DNA of 64,000 nt from CAZLBC01 sp964557575 (GTDB taxonomy: Bacteria; Planctomycetota; Phycisphaerae; SM23-33): contig CAZLBC010000001.1 in NCBI GenBank assembly GCA_964557575.1, forward strand, positions 134,082-198,081, in the 5' to 3' direction. The notes under the pieces are model-generated. The model worked only from the letters and a program-made list of their open reading frames with translations. It did no database searches and was not told the origin of the DNA. How positions within the stretch are numbered: the first letter of the stretch is position 1; each line of letters starts with the position of its first letter. The position numbers were made by a program, and so were the translations under genes. Below, one piece after another: positions 58,801 through 64,000 of this stretch.

Positions 58801-59681
58801 TCGACCGCAGGTATGCGCGCGCTTTCCACAACGGGTATCGACGGCTCGATGACCGAACGCGAACGCCCGAGGTCGATCAGCACGTAGTTCCCGCCGTCGT
58901 CCTTCCGGACGTTGCCCGAATGGATGTCCATGTACCCGATGCCGACCGAACCGAGTTCGAGAAGCCCGCGCTTCATGTCTTCCCAAACGGACCAGAATAA
59001 ATCCGGATCGTACCCCTGCAGGTTTATCGACGGCTCCAGCATCAGTTCCTCGAATACGTCGATGTGCCGTTCCTGCGCCGGACCTCCCCGCGCCCAGTCC
59101 ACGTTCATGTTGATCTGTTCGTCGGGATTCGCGTATTGCATCTTGGAGTAGTTCACGTACGCGTGGAAGACCTTCATCACGATTTCGGCTTCGGCCTCGT
59201 CGAGGTCCCCGGGAACGAACTCCGTGATCACGCCGTACACCGGCATTTCGCGATCGAAGTACCGGTGCATGTGCGCGGCGTCCCGGACGAGGAACACGTC
59301 GAATATTTCCACGACGTTCGGCATGTCCCTGCCGATGAGAACGGAAGACGTGATCGCTTCGCGCTCGTCGCTTGTCATCTTCAAAACGCGGCCGTCGGGC
59401 AGCAGGAACGCGTATCCCATCATACCGCCGCCAAGCAGTTCGAGGTCGGCCGGAGACGAGTACCCGGCGCGAGCCTTGACGCCGTCGCGCTCCAACGCGG
59501 AGTAAAACGAACGGGGAATCTTGCTGACCCACGAAGCCTTGTCGGCCACGGAGGGCAAGGTTCCCCGTGTTTCATCGTCGTGTTCCGAGCCGTCGGGCGG
59601 CGGCGCGTAATCCGTCGGCTCCAGTTCAGGCTCGTCGGCTTCGGCGAGAATCTTGCGGACAATTCGTCGGCTTGAATCCAT
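58797..59681 (-). CDS. Kinase-like protein with N-terminal IRxxLxE motif, 294 aa
   Basis: MDSSRRIVRKILAEADEPEL: the shared motif at the very start. Acidic linker (20-50), then an APH/protein-kinase-like domain: LLGGGMMGYAFLL loop, VLK101M, GIGYMDIHSGNVRK (D252, N257) and VLIDLG (D270). The H-x-D-x-x-x-x-N pattern is closest to aminoglycoside/choline kinase-type enzymes. Predicted active site is intact. Substrate unknown. Confidence 0.72.
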   Translation of the reverse strand: MDSSRRIVRKILAEADEPELEPTDYAPPPDGSEHDDETRGTLPSVADKASWVSKIPRSFYSALERDGVKARAGYSSPADLELLGGGMMGYAFLLPDGRVLKMTSDEREAITSSVLIGRDMPNVVEIFDVFLVRDAAHMHRYFDREMPVYGVITEFVPGDLDEAEAEIVMKVFHAYVNYSKMQYANPDEQINMNVDWARGGPAQERHIDVFEELMLEPSINLQGYDPDLFWSVWEDMKRGLLELGSVGIGYMDIHSGNVRKDDGGNYVLIDLGRSRSVIEPSIPVVESARIPAVD

Positions 59682-59707
59682 GGGGCGAACTCCTCCTTGT
59701 CCGCCGC

Positions 59708-59736
59708 ATGATATCCGCCGCGCGTTTGCCAGTCAA
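59708..59736 (-). promoter_or_regulatory. Sigma-70-like promoter
   Basis: TTGACT (59731-59736), 17 bp, TATCAT (59708-59713), 27 bp before the kinase-like gene. Confidence 0.65.
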
Positions 59737-59747
59737 TCGCCGGGCGT

Positions 59748-60704
59748 TCACAGGTTCTTCGGTTTGAAAGGCAACTCCTTGGCGGAAAACCCGGCGGCGT
59801 CCGCGTGTCCGCCCCCGCCGAAATGCGCAGCCACGGTCAGCGCGACGCCGGTTCCATTGGCTGATCGAAGCTGGAAGACCCACTTGTCGCCGAAGTGCCG
59901 GTACAGCACGCAGACGTCGTAGGTGTTGATTTCGCCGCCCGGCTCCCACGTCAGACTGCTTCCCGCGCTGTTCAGGCAGATCGCGGAGAAAACCCGGTTA
60001 TCAATCTCGATGTCCGTTTCCCACGACATGTTCATGATCGACCGGTGCGCGGACTCGCGCAAAAACCTCTTGACCGTCTCACCGTCTCTCATAATCCGGT
60101 GCGGCGTCGGTTGAACGTCGGAGCTTTCCAGCCGACTCCAGAAATCCAAACGCGGATCGGTGTCCCGCGCCATCAAACCGTAGCGAAACGCTTCCGCTTG
60201 CGCGGCCTTGGCCTTCGGGTATCCCGGGGACTTCCACCGCCAGCAATCGTAGTCGCCGACCATCTCGACGTGGAAGGGCAGACGCGGAAGATCGGAGAAG
60301 TCCGACGCCGCTATTTTTTCGAGAGACGCGTTGACGTACCAGTACGTCAACTGACAAGCGGCTCGCTCGGTGTTGCGCCAGCCGGGGAGGTGCGCGAGGT
60401 GCGCGAGTTTCTTGATCGCGCTGACATGGTGATCGATCCAAACGAAGTTCCCGCCCTTCTCGGCGAGCCGTTCCATCTCTCCGGGCTTCTCGGCCAGCGA
60501 GAAATCGACCATCCAGACTATGTCCGAATCGGCCAAGAACAATTCCCGGGGGGTCTCGTCGCTGTACTGCATCGGGTACAGCCGGATCGATGCGTCGGGA
60601 TGCTTCTCGTGCAGGTGTTTCCGCGCGATGTGACAGGAAAGATGCCCGTCCGGGTCGTTATGGTAAGCGATCGCGATTTTTATTTTAGTTTTCTTCTTCG
60701 GCAT
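59748..60704 (-). CDS. DHH-family phosphoesterase
   Basis: 318 residues. DPDGHLSC (17-24), MVDFSL (66-70), FVWIDHHVS (88-95) and MVGDYDCW supply the metal-binding Asp/His set of the DHH superfamily; the C-terminal DHHA1 domain ends with FGGGGHADAAGF. Members hydrolyse oligonucleotides (nanoRNase), cyclic dinucleotides or pyrophosphate. In a phage, removal of short RNA or of cyclic-dinucleotide alarm signals is a reasonable inference. Overlaps the upstream gene by 20 bp. Confidence 0.85.
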   Translation of the reverse strand: MPKKKTKIKIAIAYHNDPDGHLSCHIARKHLHEKHPDASIRLYPMQYSDETPRELFLADSDIVWMVDFSLAEKPGEMERLAEKGGNFVWIDHHVSAIKKLAHLAHLPGWRNTERAACQLTYWYVNASLEKIAASDFSDLPRLPFHVEMVGDYDCWRWKSPGYPKAKAAQAEAFRYGLMARDTDPRLDFWSRLESSDVQPTPHRIMRDGETVKRFLRESAHRSIMNMSWETDIEIDNRVFSAICLNSAGSSLTWEPGGEINTYDVCVLYRHFGDKWVFQLRSANGTGVALTVAAHFGGGGHADAAGFSAKELPFKPKNL

Positions 60705-61329
60705 CGGTGTCTTTCCCTTTCGGCGAGAAGGCGAACAATTCGATCTTGACGGTCACCGGGACGCTCTTGTCGTAACTAAACTCCTCGGGACAAAAGCGCA
60801 CCGACCGAACGGCCAGCGGGTTGATCCCCGGCGCGTCGACCATGAACAGGTCGGAGCGTACCGCGTTGCCGTCTCCCGGAACAACGGGAAACCCTTGCGG
60901 GGAGAGAAAAAGAACGCGAATGTCGCCTGCGGAAAACTCCACGGTCTCGATCAACGGATCGCCGTTTTCGTCGCGTCGCGGGTCGCACGCGAGCAGCGGG
61001 TTCTCATTCCGCCAAACCTTTCGGATCATGATCGGGAGGGGAAAGTCCCCGATCTCCGCCCAGTCCGTCTTCAGCCGGAGGACCGGGGTCTCCTCCGTCC
61101 CCGCCCGCTTCGCCTCCATGTAAAACGTCGTCGCCGACATCGCTCCGAACAGCGTCACGCGACGGATCAGCTTCTTCGCGATGCTCCGCAGGTCCTCCGG
61201 AATCGGCGCGCGCAACGTCGACGCCGAGGGATCGTACATTGTTTTCCGCCGCTCCCGGTACTCCCGCTCCAGCATCGTCCAGTCGACCGCTTCCAGCGTC
61301 TGTTCCACGAATTGCTCGGTCATCCGCAT
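60685..61329 (-). CDS. Unknown protein, 214 aa
   Basis: MRMTEQFVEQTLEAVDWTML. Helical start, then SATTFYMEAKRAGTEETPVL and a beta-rich remainder (FSAGDIRVLFLSPQGF; RSVRFCPEEFSYDKSVPVTV). Family not recognised. Its 5' end overlaps the previous frame by 326 bp, which is unusual; see the finding. Confidence 0.6.
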   Translation of the reverse strand: MRMTEQFVEQTLEAVDWTMLEREYRERRKTMYDPSASTLRAPIPEDLRSIAKKLIRRVTLFGAMSATTFYMEAKRAGTEETPVLRLKTDWAEIGDFPLPIMIRKVWRNENPLLACDPRRDENGDPLIETVEFSAGDIRVLFLSPQGFPVVPGDGNAVRSDLFMVDAPGINPLAVRSVRFCPEEFSYDKSVPVTVKIELFAFSPKGKDTDAEEEN

Positions 61330-61696
61330 TTTCGGTTTTCTTCTTTTTGCTCTCGGCCAATCGCTTTTGATCGGCCCGGTGCCGCTTCTTGATGTCGTCG
61401 ATCGTCTCGTTAAGGTCGTCGATGACGCCGCGCCACTTGACGCGCTGGTCGAGGTTGAACACGACGTTGTACATCGCTAAAGCGCGATCGCGTTCCCGCT
61501 CCAACACGCGGACCTCCGCGAGCTTGGAAGCCGGGATGCCGTCGCAGGGGCGGTGCGCGACGCCGACCTTCCCGTTGCGCCACATGAGGTTGTAGTGCTT
61601 TCGGCAATAGCCCCGCGCGTACACCTTGCCCCGGCAGCCTTCGAACTTGCACCTCGGCTTTTCAACGTCTTTCGCAAATCGTTTCTTCTTGCTCAT
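61004..61696 (-). CDS. Zinc-finger protein with long overlapping tail
   Basis: MSKKKRFAKDVEKPRCKFEG then CRGKVYARGYCRKHYNLMWR: a C-x4-C...C-x2-H finger-like start, common in small phage proteins ('CxxxGC....GyCxkHy'). Residues ~1-125 look real; the last ~105 (RGTDAGSGRLDDAGAGVPGA) have shadow-like composition and lie within the next gene. The functional protein may end near 61330. Confidence 0.6.
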   Translation of the reverse strand: MSKKKRFAKDVEKPRCKFEGCRGKVYARGYCRKHYNLMWRNGKVGVAHRPCDGIPASKLAEVRVLERERDRALAMYNVVFNLDQRVKWRGVIDDLNETIDDIKKRHRADQKRLAESKKKKTENADDRAIRGTDAGSGRLDDAGAGVPGAAENNVRSLGVDVARADSGGPAEHREEADPSRDAVRSDVGDDVLHGGEAGGDGGDPGPPAEDGLGGDRGLSPPDHDPKGLAE

Positions 61697-62208
61697 GACT
61701 TGACATCAACCCCGGCGGCCGCGCGAACATACGTTTCCATGATCGACCGGTGCGCTTCCTCCTCGCTGAACGCGCGGCCGTTCCCGGCGACGCGAACCAG
61801 CGACGCGTCCAACGCGCGGATGCACGCGGTTCCCGATTCGAACATGACGAGTCGACCGACCCCGGCTTCCTCGATTCGACTTCCGATCGAGAATTGGAAG
61901 TCCGTCGCGACGGACTTGACGAATGATTGGTACGCCCTGCGATTCGGGAACACCCACACGTTCGACATGGCGTCCCAACGACAGTCCGAAAAAGCGTCCA
62001 ACGCTTCAAGGAGCCGATCGCGCGGAATCAGGTCGTGCCCGAACGTGCCGGACACGCGTTTGAACTCGTTTAGCACGGCGACCACCGGCGCGGCGGACCC
62101 GGCTTCAATCAGAATTTTGCAGACCGAACACGCCGCCACGGCTTCGGCGACAAACGCGAGGGCTTCATCGGTCTTTTCCACTGTTCTCGGTACGTTGTCA
62201 TCGGTCAT
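61693..62208 (-). CDS. Unknown protein, 171 aa
   Basis: MTDDNVPRTVEKTDEALAFV behind GGAGG. Helical N-terminal third with CSVC, then an alpha/beta region (RWDAMSNVWVFPNRRAYQSF; CIRALDASLVRVAGNGRAF). Family not recognised. First gene of a CCGATATA operon. Confidence 0.6.
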   Translation of the reverse strand: MTDDNVPRTVEKTDEALAFVAEAVAACSVCKILIEAGSAAPVVAVLNEFKRVSGTFGHDLIPRDRLLEALDAFSDCRWDAMSNVWVFPNRRAYQSFVKSVATDFQFSIGSRIEEAGVGRLVMFESGTACIRALDASLVRVAGNGRAFSEEEAHRSIMETYVRAAAGVDVKS

Positions 62209-62239
62209 GGTGGTTCCTCCAGCCAGTTCGTTCACTTTT

Positions 62240-62269
62240 TATATCGGACAAGTATCCGGATTTACTTAA
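62240..62269 (-). promoter_or_regulatory. CCGATA-class promoter, leftward
   Basis: TTAAGT (62264-62269), 18 bp, CC-GATATA (62240-62247). Confidence 0.65.
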
Positions 62270-62295
62270 ATGTTTTTCCAATTTTTTCCGATATA
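62266..62295 (+). promoter_or_regulatory. CCGATA-class promoter, rightward
   Basis: TTAAAT (62266-62271), 18 bp, CC-GATATA (62288-62295). Back to back with the leftward copy; the two -35 boxes overlap. Independent support for the motif on the other strand. Confidence 0.7.
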
Positions 62296-62315
62296 CCATA
62301 CGGAGGGAGGAATCA

Positions 62316-62750
62316 ATGGACGACACCTACGTCGACGGATACTGGGCGCAGGGCCAAAACTCAGCGTGTTTCGTCATCGCGGCGGCGAACTGGTCGGCCG
62401 ACCTTGGAAACCCGATCGGGCGCAAACGGTTGCGCCTGCTGAAACGCAAGGCCCGCTGCGACACGGGGAACGCCATTCAAGGCGCACAGGTCCTCGACGC
62501 GCTGGGAATACCGCGGGAGCCGACCGAAGACGCGGCGTCCGTGTACGATAGCGGGGGCATCATCAAGGTGATGCCCCCGATATGGAACTTGCACGCCGTT
62601 TACGTCAGGCCGGGCGGGGAAACGGTGAACTCGTGGCTGGGCGCGCTGGTCCACCGAATCAGTCTGGAAGACATTCGATCAGTCGAACCAAGCGTCCCGA
62701 ACAGGGAATATTATGTTCAATCACCGGAATCTCGACATCCTGACGCGTGA
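62316..62750 (+). CDS. Papain-like cysteine peptidase-like protein, 144 aa
   Basis: MDDTYVDGYWAQGQNSACFV behind GGAGG. GQNSACFVIAAAN fits the Q-x-x-x-C...A..N start of papain-like folds, and NLHAVYV supplies a His; the order and spacing (~80 residues) fit C39/BtrH-like peptidases. A catalytic Asp or Asn after the His is not clear. Overlaps the opposing kinase-like gene by 92 bp tail to tail. Tentative. Confidence 0.45.
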   Translation: MDDTYVDGYWAQGQNSACFVIAAANWSADLGNPIGRKRLRLLKRKARCDTGNAIQGAQVLDALGIPREPTEDAASVYDSGGIIKVMPPIWNLHAVYVRPGGETVNSWLGALVHRISLEDIRSVEPSVPNREYYVQSPESRHPDA

Positions 62751-63408
62751 ACGACACGCCGAGGTCGAAGACCTTCAACGTTCCGCCCGCGTCGCGCCGG
62801 ACGTTCCCGGCGTGCATGTCCGCGTACCCGACTCCGGCGCGCGCGAGGGCTTTCAACGCCGTGACAATGTCCACGAGGATTTCTTCGGCCAACTCGTTCC
62901 CGAGAAACCATCTGTTGTGTCGCTCGACGTACGCTCCGAACTCGATGAGCGTTTGCCGGTCGCGCCAGTTCAACAGGTACGGCATCGCGCCGCGCGCCTT
63001 GGCGTAACCGTGGACAGCGATCGCGATGGTGTTGACGATGCGCGCCTCTTCCCCTGTCAAGTCCGTCGGAAGGTACTCCTGAAGGACCGCCCACTGCTGC
63101 GTCATGCCTCCCCGGATCGCTCCGACGCGGTACATCATCGCGACGTTTCGAAGACGGCGTCCCTTGATCGCGAAACACGCTTCGGCTTCCTGCCGGTCGT
63201 CGGTGATCTTCAGGACCTTGGGACCGATCTTGTACGCGGTCCCGTGCTCGCCCTGCCCGAGGACCTCGATTTGGTTCAGGTCGTAGTATCCGCCGAAATC
63301 CATCATGGACCGGCGCATCAGGATGTGTGCGTCGGGGATCGACGCTTCCTGCTGCTGACTCTTCAGGTCTCGGATAACGTCTCGCGCGCGCCGGGGTGTC
63401 GATTCCAT
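62659..63408 (-). CDS. Kinase-like protein with N-terminal motif, 249 aa
   Basis: MESTPRRARDVIRDLKSQQQ is a variant of the shared basic motif. Domain: VLGQGEHGTAYKI glycine loop, VLK67ITDDRQEAEACFAIKG, GVGYADMHAGNVRR (D197, N202), VFDLG (D215). Closely parallels the N-terminal domain of the 718-residue protein (KITDDEREAEASAA). AAAGGA precedes the ATG; a longer frame is rejected because it would cross the divergent promoter region. Confidence 0.72.
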   Translation of the reverse strand: MESTPRRARDVIRDLKSQQQEASIPDAHILMRRSMMDFGGYYDLNQIEVLGQGEHGTAYKIGPKVLKITDDRQEAEACFAIKGRRLRNVAMMYRVGAIRGGMTQQWAVLQEYLPTDLTGEEARIVNTIAIAVHGYAKARGAMPYLLNWRDRQTLIEFGAYVERHNRWFLGNELAEEILVDIVTALKALARAGVGYADMHAGNVRRDAGGTLKVFDLGVSFTRQDVEIPVIEHNIPCSGRLVRLIECLPD

Positions 63409-63460
63409 CTTGCATTCCTTTCGCACCGATGTACTCTTGGGAATTATAGGAGAACCCGCC

Positions 63461-64000
63461 ATGGATGAACAGAAATACCGGAAGTTAGTCAGTGAAGTCA
63501 CCGCCAAGGTCCAACTGCGCCGCGACGCGCTGAAGGCCGCCACGGAGGAAATCCGAACCGTTTTCGACCTCGTGTTGACCGCCGTGGAAAACATCCCGCC
63601 GGGCGTGGGACTGCTGCAGGCGGCCAACCGAATCATGATCGCGGAAACCGACGGCGTCAAAATGTTGACCGATCCGTTCGCCGTCGCTTGGGCGGAATGG
63701 GTCGAAGACCCGGTGACCGAGACGTTCGGCGTGGTCTACCGGCTTTCCCTTCGGAACCGTCCCGAGGACATGAAAGGCGAGTTCTACTCGCTGGACAATC
63801 TCGTCTCCGAGATGTTGGAACCGTTCATCGAGGACGTGTTCATCTTCAACGAGGCGGCCGACATCGTATCGAACAAACCGCTCCCGGCGGTCACCGAAGC
63901 GGCGGCTCCGCCTGATGAACCGGCGCGCCGGTTGTTCCGCGCCGTCGTCATCGACGAGGAGCGCGGCGAACGTCCCGTTCAAATCGAAGCCTTGTCAAAG
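63461..64000 (+). CDS. Unknown protein, cut by window end
   Basis: MDEQKYRKLVSEVTAKVQLR behind TAGGAG; 180 codons with no stop at the right edge. N-terminal helical hairpin, then a DPFAVAWAEWVEDPVTETFG region and an acidic helix. Family not recognised. Divergent from the kinase-like gene; TATAAT-like sequence on the minus strand at 63441-63446 may serve the leftward gene. Confidence 0.65.
   Translation, partial: MDEQKYRKLVSEVTAKVQLRRDALKAATEEIRTVFDLVLTAVENIPPGVGLLQAANRIMIAETDGVKMLTDPFAVAWAEWVEDPVTETFGVVYRLSLRNRPEDMKGEFYSLDNLVSEMLEPFIEDVFIFNEAADIVSNKPLPAVTEAAAPPDEPARRLFRAVVIDEERGERPVQIEALSK

Noticed and set aside
59165..59681. Extra plus-strand genes over the kinase-like gene
   Set aside because: No ribosome binding sites and His/Arg/Val-rich shadow composition.

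Overview
The window looks like part of the genome of a large tailed bacteriophage (or an assembled scaffold of one) that infects a bacterium. About 80 tightly packed genes lie almost entirely on the minus strand, with ATGA/GTGA stop-start overlaps and GGAGG-type ribosome binding sites. Recognisable genes are typical phage accessory and metabolic functions: a ThyX with an intein, a MazG-like pyrophosphohydrolase, a Pif1/RecD-type helicase with an intein, a MoxR/CobS-like AAA+ ATPase with a CobT-like VWA partner, a Pol X-like protein, a DHH phosphoesterase and sigma-like proteins. There are no ribosomal, tRNA or host housekeeping genes. No terminase, portal or capsid gene was recognised, so the window is an accessory/early and virion-cargo region. 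A 100-N assembly gap lies at 39669-39768.

Layout. 1-5.8 kb: unknown proteins, a WbqC-like protein and a Pol X-like protein. 5.8-10 kb: VWA / unknown / AAA+ module. 10-15.9 kb: ThyX, MazG, a GHKL ATPase-metallopeptidase and a sigma region 4-like protein. 16-18.8 kb: fcl-gmd sugar-nucleotide pair. 18.8-30.4 kb: very large, probably virion-delivered proteins, including a polyvalent protein with peptidase, ADP-ribosyltransferase-like and ParB-like parts, plus the intein-split helicase. 30.5-32.6 kb: a compact CRISPR locus. 32.6-37 kb: small unknown, zinc-ribbon and membrane proteins. 37.1-39.95 kb: noncoding DNA with palindromes, a sigma-like gene and an iteron array across the gap. 39.95-55 kb: many small proteins, several ending in a shared C-terminal GRPVNPEDL-like tag, plus a lipoprotein with a formylglycine-generating-enzyme fold. 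55-64 kb: kinase-like proteins, DHH phosphoesterase, a papain-like protein and a plus-strand gene running off the end.

The main discovery candidate is at 30.49-32.57 kb. A 448-residue TnpB/Cas12-like effector lies 62 bp upstream (in the transcribed sense) of a seven-repeat CRISPR array with an exact 61-bp period. Two RuvC catalytic positions are changed (Asp to Glu at 248, Glu to Arg at 345), which predicts RNA-guided binding without cutting. Just beyond the array is a promoter-to-terminator unit of about 138 nt. Its RNA carries a 10-nt perfect complement to the repeat close to its 3' end, making it a tracrRNA candidate. No cas1, cas2 or other cas gene is present.

Shared signals tie the genes together. 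A promoter-like element, CCGATATA with a TTNAAG-like box 18 bp upstream, recurs more than ten times ahead of operons on both strands. A second set of promoters matches the host sigma-70 consensus. A short basic motif, roughly RRxIRxxLxE, sits at the N or C terminus of about ten otherwise unrelated proteins (kinase-like, WCT-motif, polyvalent) and may be a virion-packaging signal. All identifications come from reading motifs by eye; no database search was made.
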